This document shows, piece after piece, positions 1 through 9,087 of a stretch of 64,000 bases of DNA. Location: NCBI GenBank assembly GCA_017562135.1, contig QEYB01000654.1:372001-436000 (forward strand), written 5' to 3'. Position numbers and translations under genes: made by a program. This DNA comes from Dipylidium caninum. Taxonomy: Eukaryota > Platyhelminthes > Cestoda > Cyclophyllidea > Dipylidiidae. The notes beneath the pieces were generated by a model. That model did no database searches. It saw only the letters and a list, made by a program, of their open reading frames with translations, and was not told where the DNA came from. Positions within the stretch are counted from its first letter, which is position 1, and every line of letters begins with the position of its first letter.

Positions 1-508
1 CCTCCGAGGGGGGCAACTCGAGGGAGTTCAACTTCAAGGCTGGCGCACGCACCCCCGAGGTGGCAGTTTGAACAGCCTCGCAGCCCGACGCCGTCTTCAG
101 CGATCGAATGCTCCTCTCCACCTCCTGCAGAACACTCGAGATGTCCGAACACCGCGGTGACCGACCGGTCGACGTCGCGTGCTTCTGCTGCCTCTGACCG
201 GGCGGCGCCTCGCCCAGTCGAGTGCGGATCTGTTGCAGCACCGCCTCAATCGAGGCCACGGTGCTCTCCCGCAGCCTCGCATTCCGCGTCCTTGCGGCCT
301 CCTCGAGGGTGTCTTTCAGGTCCTGCAGAAGCCGCATCAGACCGGCCGAGGCCTCGCCTCGTGACGTCTTCGCCTCGACGGACGCCTTCGTGGACTCCGC
401 CTCGCCGACGGGGCAGCTCAACCGCCCCTCCGCCTCTCCACCCTCGGCCGCGTTGCCCCGCGAACTGGGATTCTGACTGCCACTTCGACTGCTACTGCCA
501 CTCACCAT
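1..508 (-). CDS. Helical-cluster family member, C-terminus outside window
   Basis: An open frame starts at an ATG at 508 and runs off the window at base 1, giving at least 169 residues. The N-terminus is Ser/Gly rich (MVSGSSSRSGSQNP). It is followed by two helical segments, one containing LLQDLKDTLEEA near residues 58-70 and one containing ISSVLQEVERSIRSLKTASG near residues 128-147. The second resembles the 'LEEIRxSVxxL' helix that recurs in the neighbouring genes, and codon use matches theirs (G/C-rich third positions). I see no signal peptide or membrane segment. It lies head to tail with the minus-strand genes to its right. Function is unknown; membership of the cluster family is inferred from the short helix motif, orientation and composition. 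Confidence 0.6.
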   Translation of the reverse strand, partial: MVSGSSSRSGSQNPSSRGNAAEGGEAEGRLSCPVGEAESTKASVEAKTSRGEASAGLMRLLQDLKDTLEEAARTRNARLRESTVASIEAVLQQIRTRLGEAPPGQRQQKHATSTGRSPRCSDISSVLQEVERSIRSLKTASGCEAVQTATSGVRAPALKLNSLELPPSE

Positions 509-704
509 GTCGCCGCGCCTTCTCCCACGCGGGCTGCCCACCTAATCCCAACCGAAATCGATTGACCCCGCCTCCCCCGCCCCCCCGGCCCTGTCACGTG
601 TCAAACCGCACGACGTGGGCCGCCCCGACGACGCGCCTCGGCTGTCGGAGCGCGGTTGAGGCGCCAGGCGAGACAAAACCACACCTCGAATAAAACAATC
701 GTCC

Positions 705-710
705 TTTATT
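705..710 (-). terminator. Poly(A) signal of the 859-3864 gene
   Basis: AATAAA reads on the minus strand about 150 bases after the stop of the five-module gene. It is the canonical animal signal at a normal distance. Confidence 0.6.
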
Positions 711-715
711 TATCT

Positions 716-752
716 ATTTGTTTGCTTGCTTGTTTGTTTGTTTGTTTGTTTA
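716..752. repeat. (TTTG)n simple repeat
   Basis: This is a TTTG/TTGC tetranucleotide tract of about 37 bases between the poly(A) signal and the stop codon of the adjacent minus gene, so it lies in that gene's 3' untranslated region. The rest of 509-858 holds no gene I can support. Confidence 0.85.
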
Positions 753-858
753 TACTTTTTCGACATGTCCAAAGCATTGGTGTGGCCCCAACACCGCGAT
801 GTTTGGTGATGTCGTCGGGCGTGGGGGTGGGGGGGGGGCAGTCGGCGCGAAGTGGCAC

Positions 859-3800
859 TCACTCCGTGGACGGTGGGGAGCGCGTCGGCGGTGTTTTGCA
901 CTCGGAGGCGTTGGAGGCCTCGCCTCCATCGCAGTTGGGATTGGCGTCGTGGATTTTACTCGTCTCATTGTCAATTTCATGGCTGGGGCTGTTCAGTCCC
1001 CGCTCGATAAAACAATTGGGCAGACTGTTGGAGCGTTCGCCCGCGAAGATGGTGCCAATCGCCTCGGCGATCTGCCATTCGTCGTGGGTGAAGGGGAAGG
1101 CGTTGACGGCGGTCCCGGTGTACTCGACCGAGCGTTTGCTGGGCGCCTCCAGGGACATCGGCAACGACTCCACCACTGGAGCCGTGTCGGTGGTCAAAGC
1201 GACGCCTTTTCTGTCCGTAGTCACGTCAGCAGGCGGTTGGGCGAAGGTCTCGGACGGTTCGTTGGGCTCGAAGAGTCGCGTAACTTGGACGGTTCCGCTG
1301 TCCTCCGCAGGCGGTGACGCGACCGCCCGAGGGCAGACGGGGCTGCTGCCACCGACCTCCGCCCCGGCGGACGCGGGCACCCGCTGACGGAGAATGTTCT
1401 CCAGTTGCTTGATGCACTTGTTGGCGGCGATGAGACTGTTCAGCGCCCACTTGACGGACTCCACCGACGGCGTCTGTTGGGCGGGACAGGTGACGCGGTT
1501 GCTCGGCGCCAGACTGCGGTGAATCTCCCTCACCGCGGCGACAATTTTCGACTCGCCGCCGCTGAGAGAGAGCAGCTCGCACTCGAGTTGGACGAGGAGT
1601 TGGCGCAGCCTCTCCACATCTGCGGGCTGCGGACACGTCGAGGTGACCGCCTGCCGCAGGGCGAACAGGAGGCCCAAAACCGTCGCCTCCAGGTCACAGT
1701 TGGGCAAATAAATGTCCGGTTGTATGTGATGAAGGTGTGTCCGCAGTTTACCCATCACATCGGTGAGTTGGGGCGTCTCTCGCATGCGTCCGACGGGCTG
1801 GCCACACTTGGCGCCGCTGTCGTCCCGGTGCGTCTGCAGGTAGAGCGCAACCCGATGGATTTCGCCCGTGGTCACCGTGATGGCCGACTGGCGCAGACCC
1901 TGTCGCGACACCTCGCAGTCGAGGCAGCGCATCACCTTCACCACCTTCTTCAACAATCCCGCCTCCGGCCGTCGGGCGTAGAGTCCCTGCTTCACGACTT
2001 TCAGCAGGGCCAAAATCCTCGTCTCCAACTCGCCGCAGGGCAGGTGGAACTCCCCGTCGGACAGGCAGCGCGCCATCTTCTCGAGGATGAGGACAATTTT
2101 GCTCAAGTTGGACGTGTCTTTCAACTTGGAGCCACAAGTTTCCAGCCCCGGGGCATACCGGTCATCAGGCGGTTGCCTCGCCAACTGTTGCAGTTCGCGG
2201 ATCTCCTCGGACATGCTCGAGTCGTCCAGTCCCTGGGTCCACAACTCGCACTCGAGGCAGATCAAGAGCTGCTCCATCCTCTCCGCCCTCTCCCGGTTCA
2301 GGCAGCCCTTGCGCGCGATGTCCTTCAAACACGTTATTATATAAAATATCATGCATTTGAGATCGCACTGCGGGAACACAACCTCCGGTCTGGTGTCGCC
2401 AATGAGCTGTTGCAGTTCACAGATAATGTCGCACAGTTGCGAGGTCTCCGTCAAGTGGACGTCCTGTCGCGAGGTGCACTGCCTGTCCGTCGGGGAGGCG
2501 GCGGCGGCGGCGGCCAAAATCCTCTCGAGGAGGTGCTGAACCTCCTCCACCTGCGCCACCACCGCCTCCGACGTTGCTCGACAGGCCTGTCGAGAGAGTT
2601 CGCTGTGGAGACAGTGCAACAGTCTGCGCAGCTCCTCGCCCCTGGCCGCGTCCAGACGCTCCGTTTGGAGAGCCTCCGCCAGGGTGGCGAGGAGACAGGG
2701 GAGCAACACCTCCGGATCGCGGTCAGGGAAGCGGATGTTCGGTCTCAGCGAGAGGGTGAACCTTCGGAGGAGTTCAGTCTGCTCGAGGAGGGCGGGTGTC
2801 GCGTTCGCCCGGTTCGCCGGCGCGCCGACGGGCCCGTTGTCCGTCCGCCACTCGGGCAACTCGCATTCCTGGGAGTCCACCTCCTCCAACGACATTTGAA
2901 TGTCCCGCAGGATGCTCATTATGCACACAATCACCGATTTGAGGCCATTGTTGGGGAAATGAGCGTCAGGTCTGAGGCAACGGGCGAGATTTTGCAGAAG
3001 TGCCACCCACTTCTGCAACTGGGGCGTTTCCAGGATCGCGGCCGGGTAGGAGCAGGACTCCTGGCCCTGCATTCCACTATCCACTGGCGTCCTCGCCTGC
3101 GACGCCGACGTGATCGTGAACGCGGGCATTGTCGACGGCGCCTGACCCGTCGCAGTTGACGTCGAGGTGTCAACCTGCTTAATAACCACTTCAATCTCTT
3201 GCAACGCGCAGAGTAACAACTGACTCGCCTCCTCGGAGGGCAGATCCTTCCACCGACACGCCAGGAGGTTCATTTTGTCGCGAATGTCCTCCAACAGCGC
3301 CTGAACTTGTCCGCCGAGTGTCACCGCCTCGTTGGGGGTTTTCGGGCCCGCGTTGTCGCAGTCGGCGTTGAAGAGCTGAGGAGAGTCTCTCGAGGCGTTG
3401 ATGCAGCCAGTTGGGTGGCCCTGTGGCCCATTTTGCGAGTAGACGCCATTGAGGGGATCCGCCGCGGCAAAATCCGTCTCTAGGGCCTGTGCACGCTGAC
3501 AGACAGCACGCGCCATCTCGGCCGAGAGGTCCTTCAAACGCCCCAAAACGCGTCTAACACTCTCCCCAACGAGGCCGGCCTGGGGGCTCGAATTCTCCTG
3601 ACATTTTGGGGGCGCCTCACAGGCGGCGCCGATCCTTCCAAATAAATTCGATGTGTTGAAGTCTACCACCGACGAGGGCGGAGTAGGCGGTTCCTCACAC
3701 TCGGCCGCGCCTCCGGTGGCCGCCTCGTCTCGTCGGGCGTCGAGTTGCCCCGACAGCGGCACCGATCCATCGGGGCGGCAGTCCAGACCGGAGAAGGCCT

Positions 3801-3864
3801 CTTCCGAGGCCGAACCACTCTGCATTTTGCGCCGTGGTGCCCACCGAGCCCGGGCGAAAATCAA
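859..3864 (-). CDS. Five-module helical repeat protein (cluster member A)
   Basis: An uninterrupted frame of 1001 codons. A second ATG at 3825 (MQSGSASEEAF) is the more natural start, because the first 13 residues are Arg-rich as in read-through of an untranslated leader. Near residues 101-122 is a helix (SVRRVLGRLKDLSAEMARAV) equivalent to CVRRTVEQLKSSVNEIARAA in the next gene. Five degenerate modules of about 90 residues follow at roughly 279-335 (short), 355-450, 472-563, 583-678 and 696-785. Each opens with T-P/S-x-L and contains a P-x-x-x-F/Y-P segment and a C-L-x-x-E-L helix. Near residues 800-828 is a C-terminal helix with CIKQLENILRQRV, matching CIKELEFVLRDFV in the neighbour. There is no signal peptide or membrane span. 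I do not recognise a named family; the fold is probably an all-helical solenoid or bundle (inference). Confidence 0.8.
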   Translation of the reverse strand: MIFARARWAPRRKMQSGSASEEAFSGLDCRPDGSVPLSGQLDARRDEAATGGAAECEEPPTPPSSVVDFNTSNLFGRIGAACEAPPKCQENSSPQAGLVGESVRRVLGRLKDLSAEMARAVCQRAQALETDFAAADPLNGVYSQNGPQGHPTGCINASRDSPQLFNADCDNAGPKTPNEAVTLGGQVQALLEDIRDKMNLLACRWKDLPSEEASQLLLCALQEIEVVIKQVDTSTSTATGQAPSTMPAFTITSASQARTPVDSGMQGQESCSYPAAILETPQLQKWVALLQNLARCLRPDAHFPNNGLKSVIVCIMSILRDIQMSLEEVDSQECELPEWRTDNGPVGAPANRANATPALLEQTELLRRFTLSLRPNIRFPDRDPEVLLPCLLATLAEALQTERLDAARGEELRRLLHCLHSELSRQACRATSEAVVAQVEEVQHLLERILAAAAAASPTDRQCTSRQDVHLTETSQLCDIICELQQLIGDTRPEVVFPQCDLKCMIFYIITCLKDIARKGCLNRERAERMEQLLICLECELWTQGLDDSSMSEEIRELQQLARQPPDDRYAPGLETCGSKLKDTSNLSKIVLILEKMARCLSDGEFHLPCGELETRILALLKVVKQGLYARRPEAGLLKKVVKVMRCLDCEVSRQGLRQSAITVTTGEIHRVALYLQTHRDDSGAKCGQPVGRMRETPQLTDVMGKLRTHLHHIQPDIYLPNCDLEATVLGLLFALRQAVTSTCPQPADVERLRQLLVQLECELLSLSGGESKIVAAVREIHRSLAPSNRVTCPAQQTPSVESVKWALNSLIAANKCIKQLENILRQRVPASAGAEVGGSSPVCPRAVASPPAEDSGTVQVTRLFEPNEPSETFAQPPADVTTDRKGVALTTDTAPVVESLPMSLEAPSKRSVEYTGTAVNAFPFTHDEWQIAEAIGTIFAGERSNSLPNCFIERGLNSPSHEIDNETSKIHDANPNCDGGEASNASECKTPPTRSPPSTE

Positions 3865-4020
3865 TGCGAGGGGTCAGGTCACGTGGTGGGAGATTAACAC
3901 CTTCAACCGAGAGACTAGTGAAGGCCGCCACAAGGGAACAAAAGTAAAGGTGAACGCCCACCACCCAACGAGGAGGCCAAGAAAAAAAGAGGAGCGGAAG
4001 AACGAGTAAACATAAATGTG

Positions 4021-4026
4021 TTTATT
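4021..4026 (-). terminator. Poly(A) signal of the ten-module gene
   Basis: AATAAA on the minus strand lies 73 bases past the stop codon at 4099, within the 234-base gap before the next gene's start. Confidence 0.65.
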
Positions 4027-4098
4027 TGGGTAATTTTTTTAAAAAAACAAAGAATAAATCGTCGGAGCGAAAGGGGGATTGTCGGTAGCCCAGTCGCC

Positions 4099-7000
4099 TT
4101 AGCTCATCTCCTCGGGGCAAGTGCTCGGGGCGAGGTCGTCATTGTGATTACAACAGGGGCCCTGGGCGTCCTGTTGACATGTTCCCCCGTCAAGGGGGCC
4201 GACAAAGTCACGGAGAACGAATTCCAACTCCTTGATACACTCGTCCATCACCTTCACCGTGCGTCCGACCACCTCCTCCAGGCTCTCGGCCGGCGTCTCT
4301 TGGCCGTAAGCGGCGAAAGCACCCTCGCCTCCCAGTGTGCCGTCCTGCGATTGTAGCCTGTTGAGGATATCCGCGACCTGACGGATGGCTTTCATGACAC
4401 TTGACTGGTGGAGGCCCTGTTCACACACGGCACTCTCAAGGCCACGCACAATGTTGGTGAGATTGGCTAAAACAGGCGGGTCGACACACTGAGTTTGAAG
4501 TATGTTCGCCAATGTACCCATGCAGCAGACAATTAGAGATTCAATGTCAGAGGCGTTGAATTTGGCCTCAGGTTTAAGGCACTGAATGGCCTTTCTAAGC
4601 TCCGTCACAAGACAACAGAGTTGGGGGGTCTCCTTCAGGGGGGCGGAGCGGTGTCCACAGCCACCACCACTCAGCATTTGTTGAACTTCAAGCACTTTCG
4701 CCACTACATTCGCGGCTACTTGGCCTTGTTTACACAGTTCGCGTTCCAAACATTGCAACACAGCGGCTACTCTTTCCAAGATTTTCGGATCGGTGTAACC
4801 TGATTGGATAATAATTTTCAAGTGTTCAACGACACAAATGATGGTAGTTTGCAATTCATAACTATTAAATTGGACATTTGGGTTGAGGCACTTGATGATA
4901 GCTTGTAGTTGCGTCACGATGCCGCGTAATTCAGGCGTCTCCTGCAGAGATTGGCCGCATTGGCCAGACGCGGCGTGATTGGCTCCGCATTGGTCGCAGG
5001 CGCTTTGTCTGGCGCACTGATGTTGAGGCCGACCTCCACAGTCATTACCTCCACTCATCATCTGTTGGACCTCCCGCACCTTCGTCACCAAATTCGTGGC
5101 AACTTGGCCTTGTTTACACAGCTCGCGTCCCAAACACTGCAACAAACTGGGAATTTTCGCGCTGACCTTGGGATCGCTGACACCTGATTGGATAATCGAT
5201 TTGAGGTGTTCGAGAACGCACAAAATGCTGGACTGCAACTCACAATTATTGAATTGCACATTTGGTTTGAGGCATTTAATGATGTTTTGCAGTTGTGTCA
5301 CGATGTTGCGCAGTTCGGGCGTCTCCTGCAGCGAGGCGGTGCATTGGTCATTGCCACACTGGCCTCCTGCGGGTTGCCTATTTGCGGCGCCACACTCGCC
5401 TTCCTTATTCAAGATCCGTTGAATCTCACGGACTTTGGTCATAAGAGCAGATCCACCCTTGCCTTGATTGCATATCTCGAACTCCAGACACTTTAACATC
5501 TTCGGGACCTTCTCCAATCTCTGCAGATCGACGCATCCCGATTGAAGAACCTCCTTCAAATTGTCAAGGAGGAACGCTAAAGTCGGTTCCAGTTCAGCGT
5601 TGGGGACCTGAAGATCCGGTTTCAAGCATAGGACGACATTTTGTACGTGTTTCACTAGGCAGGTTAGGAGTTTCGTGGGTTTAAGTGGCGCACCGCACTG
5701 ATCACTACCGCTTCTCCCGAAAGCAAGGCGATTGGCTCCGCACTGATCGGAACCACTTTGTCTCGAACATTGCGGTTGGACTGAAATTCCGCAGCCCTCA
5801 TTTCTATTCATCATCTGTTGGACCTCACGCACCTTCGCCACTAGGTTCGAGGCCACTTGGCCCTGTTTGCACAGCTCCCTTTCCAAACACTGCAACAAAC
5901 TGGTCACTTTGTCGATGACCTTGGGATCGCTGGCACCTGATTGGACGATCGTCTTAAGGTGTTCAAGAACGCACAGGATGGAAGATTGCAAATCATGATT
6001 ATTGAATTGCACATTGGGTTTGAGGCATTTGATGAGGCTTTGCAGTTGGGTCACGATATTCCGCAATTCAGGCGTCTCCTGCAGCGAGGCGGCGCATTGG
6101 TCACTTCCACATTGCTGCGTTGTGGAATTTTTATTCAGGATCCGTTGAATTTCACGGACTTTGGCTATAAGAGGAGATCCGCCTTTGCCTTGATTGCATA
6201 GCTCGCACTCGAGACACTTTAACATTTTGGGGACCTTCTCCAATGCTCGGGGATCGACGCATCCCGACTGAAGAATTGTCTTCAAATTGTCGAGGAGGAA
6301 CACTAAAGTCGGTTCCAGTTCAGCGCTGGGGACCTGAATTTCCGGTTTCAAGCATAGGAGGAGGTTTTGTAGATGTTTGATCAGACAAGTTAAGAGTTTC
6401 GTCGGTTTAAGGGGCGAACCGCACTGATCGGAAGCACTTTGTCTCGAACATTGCGGTTGGACTGAAATTCCGCAGCCCTCATTTCTATTCAGCAGCTGTT
6501 GGACCTCACGCACCTTCGCCACTAAATTCGAGGCCACTTGGCCCTGTTTGCACAGCTCCTTCTCCAAGCATTGCAACACATTGCCCAATTTTGCAGTGAC
6601 CTTGGGATCGTTGGCATATGATTGGATAATCGGTTTCAGGTGCTCGAGAACGCACAGAATGGAAGACTGCAGATCAGAATTATTGAATTGTACATTGGGT
6701 TTGAGGCATTTGATGAAATTTTGCAGTTGAGTGAGAATGTTGCGCAGTTCCGGTGTCTCTTGCAGAGACTGGCCGCACAGAGCGGAGTTGAATTGATTGG
6801 CACCGCAGAGCTCGGAACAGCTTTCCATGGAGCAGGGGTCCTGGGGCGAACCGCCACACGCATTGCCTCCTTCCATTATCTGTTGCACCTCACACACCTT
6901 CGTGACTAACTTCGAGGCAACTTGAACCTGTTTGCACAGTTCGCCCTCCAAACACTGCAACAAACTTCCAATTTTCTCCAAGGCCTTTTGATTGGTGCAA

Positions 7001-8567
7001 CCTGATTGGACGATCGTGTTCAGGTGCTCGACGATGCACATAATATTCGCCTGTAATTCACAATTGTTGAATTGCACATCGGTTTTGAGGCATTTGATGA
7101 CGCCTTGCAGCTGTGTCACAATGTCACGCAGTTCGGGCGTCTCCTGCAGAGCAGCGCCGCAATGATTGTCGTTGAGTTGGTCAACACGACACTGACTCGG
7201 GCCGCAGTCTGCAACTCCCCCGACGCCTTTTTCGTTGTTCCGCAAGACAGCTTGCACTTCGTGGATTTTCCTCACAACGTTGGCCTCACACGGACACTGC
7301 TTGGAGACTTCACCATCGAGGCAGTCCACCAGGTCGAGCAGCCTCGCCATCTCCTTCGCCTGCACCGAACTCGACTGTGCCAGCTGGTTCAGCGCCTCCA
7401 TGAGGAAGGCGATGCTCTCTTCCAGCGCACAATCTGGAAATTCTACCTCACTGTTTGTCGACTTAACGGTCTCCTGAATTTGGGCGATAATCTCGTTGAT
7501 CTGCGGTGTCGCGGAGAGGTCGGCGCAGCACTGATCGCAGCTGGTTGTGTTGTTGGGATTGGCGTTCCCCTCGCCGCTCTTGTGCAACATTTCCTGTATT
7601 GTGTGGATCTCCTCGGAGATCGGCGCGGTGCTCGGACCCTGTCGACTCACCTCACTGCTGAGGGATTTCAAATTCTTCTCAATCTTCGACAACCTCCCCG
7701 AGGGGGGACTGTCAGCCTGCAGGATGCCCTTGAGTATTGCCAAGGTGGAGTTGATCATCGCGTCAGTGGCACCCTCCGGAAAGACCGTGTCCGGTTTGAG
7801 GCATTTAATTTGCTTTTGCAGACAAGTTATGACCTTCTTCAACTCGGAGGTGCATGTGATGGGAGCCGCAGCTGTACACTGCTGCTGCTGCTGTTCCGCA
7901 GGTGATGCAGCATTTTGTTCACACTCGAGGGATTTCAGCAGCTTCTCCACGTCCTCCAACACGGGGCTCAACATTTGACCCACCGTCTCGGCGGTCATCT
8001 CTTCCCGTTTGTCCAGAACCGCCTTAATCTTCTCCCGAATGTGCTCCAACGCGGCGACATTTCCTCCGCTTTCAGGGCCACACGTCTGGTCGTCGGTGGC
8101 TTCGTTTGCCGGCGCATCCTCCGCCCCCTCAGCCGGGGGCAGATCCTCCACGTCGGCCGCGTCATTGGCCATTCGGGTGCGCAAAATGCGATTCAAGTCG
8201 CCCAACTGCGTCTTCACTGCCCGAATCTCCTCCAATATCTTCGTCTCCGCACTCGACGCCCTCGGGGGGGCGCACGCGGCACGAGCAATCTCATTCACAC
8301 TACTCTTCAACTGTTCCACCGTCCGTCTTACACAATCCGCGTTGATTGTCATCTGTCCGTGGCCACACATCGGGGCGGCCGACTTGGCGTTGTTCTCGTT
8401 GGACGCGCACGAAGGTGTCGGGGCCTCCAGTCCGCTCGTGTCGAGCGGAGAGCAGCCTCCTCGCCTCGAGTCTGTGCGGCATTCCGCTCCACCTCCTCCC
8501 AGTCGACGTCTCTGCCCTCGGCCAGGGCGTCCAACACCTTCAGCGCCTCCTCCTCGTTGCCACTCAT
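4099..8567 (-). CDS. Ten-module helical repeat protein (cluster member B)
   Basis: The frame ending at 4099 is open for about 1500 codons and encodes ten tandem modules, followed by a C-terminal helix with CIKELEFVLRDFV and a Cys-rich tail. The frame is open up to 8655, but its first 70 residues are Arg/Gly rich and look like a shadow frame. A more natural N-terminus (MSGNEEEALKVLDALAEGRD) starts at 8567 in another frame and must change frame near 8440-8500. That could be a one-base loss, an intron or an assembly error. After this point come CVRRTVEQLKSSVNEIARAA and KILEEIRAVKTQLGDLNRIL, matched in members A, D and F1. The product is soluble, predicted helical and cysteine-containing. Family and function are not recognised. 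Confidence 0.85.
4357..7854 (-). repeat. Ten tandem modules of about 90 residues
   Basis: Ten coding repeats start near 7854, 7505, 7140, 6745, 6395, 6075, 5670, 5325, 4943 and 4630, with a period of 310-405 bases. Six share the pieces TPELRxIVTQLQ, IKCLKPxVQFN, CVLEHLK, LQCLExELCKQG and V-EVQQ. Two (near 6395 and 5670) are a distinct type starting PTKLLTCL and containing KMLKCLExE-CNQGKGG. The two types alternate from module 4 to module 8, so the unit that was duplicated there is a two-module block of about 700 bases. Spacers of 20-35 residues are rich in Gly, Cys, Gln and Asn. Modules 1, 2 and 10 are the most diverged, as expected for an array that grew from its middle. Confidence 0.9.
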
Positions 8568-8849
8568 GGTGTCCGCGGTGAATGACTGCACACAAAGACC
8601 GGCCTCTCGACTGGCAGCGGAGCCTCGGACGCGCAATGTACCGAGTGTCACCCACAAAAATCGATAAAACAAAACGGGTCGCGTGACTAAGACCGGAGAC
8701 CCACGCGCGCGCGCCCCCCCATCACCCGCCCCCGCTCCAACACCTCCCCGCCGCCGCGAGGGGGGGGGGAGGCGGACGTAGCAACGCGGAGGGTGTTTGG
8801 CCACCTCGCAGCGAGTACATATTGAGAAAGGCAAAAAAAAAACAATAAT

Positions 8850-8855
8850 TTTATT
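8850..8855 (-). terminator. Poly(A) signal of the 9088-11013 gene
   Basis: AATAAA on the minus strand, about 235 bases past the stop codon at 9088. The 8568-9087 gap is otherwise low-complexity sequence (G/C-rich, then A-rich) with no further gene visible. Confidence 0.55.
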
Positions 8856-9087
8856 TACTCTTTCTTTTTCTGTCCAAGAAATCATGTTAGCCAAATAATT
8901 AGGAAGTAATAATCTGCAATGGAAGGGGAAAGAAAGGAAACTGCAGTTCTGTTGAAGTCAATCTGGTGGGGCGAAATGAAGACGCGTTTTTTGTTCCTCT
9001 TCTTCACGGCTTCTCCTTCGCCACCGCGTCAGATGGGCAGTTCATCCGTCCGACGAGGTGGTCGACGCGGTGGACACTCGGAGGATT

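Noticed and set aside
1405..3159. Long plus-strand open frame of 584 codons
   Set aside because: It is antisense to the five-module gene. The G/C-rich third positions of that gene keep the opposite frame open, and the translation is Arg/Leu/His rich with no repeat pattern.
4357..7854. Reading the modules as ankyrin, TPR, ARM or HEAT repeats
   Set aside because: Module length (about 90 residues plus a 20-35 residue spacer) and the conserved Cys, TPEL and KPxVQF pieces do not match those repeat signatures.
4357..7854. CRISPR-like regular repeats
   Set aside because: The period of 310-405 bases is coding, and the genome is animal.
7072..8667. Plus-strand open frames over the ten-module gene
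   Set aside because: They mirror the minus-strand modules and have no independent motif; shadow frames.
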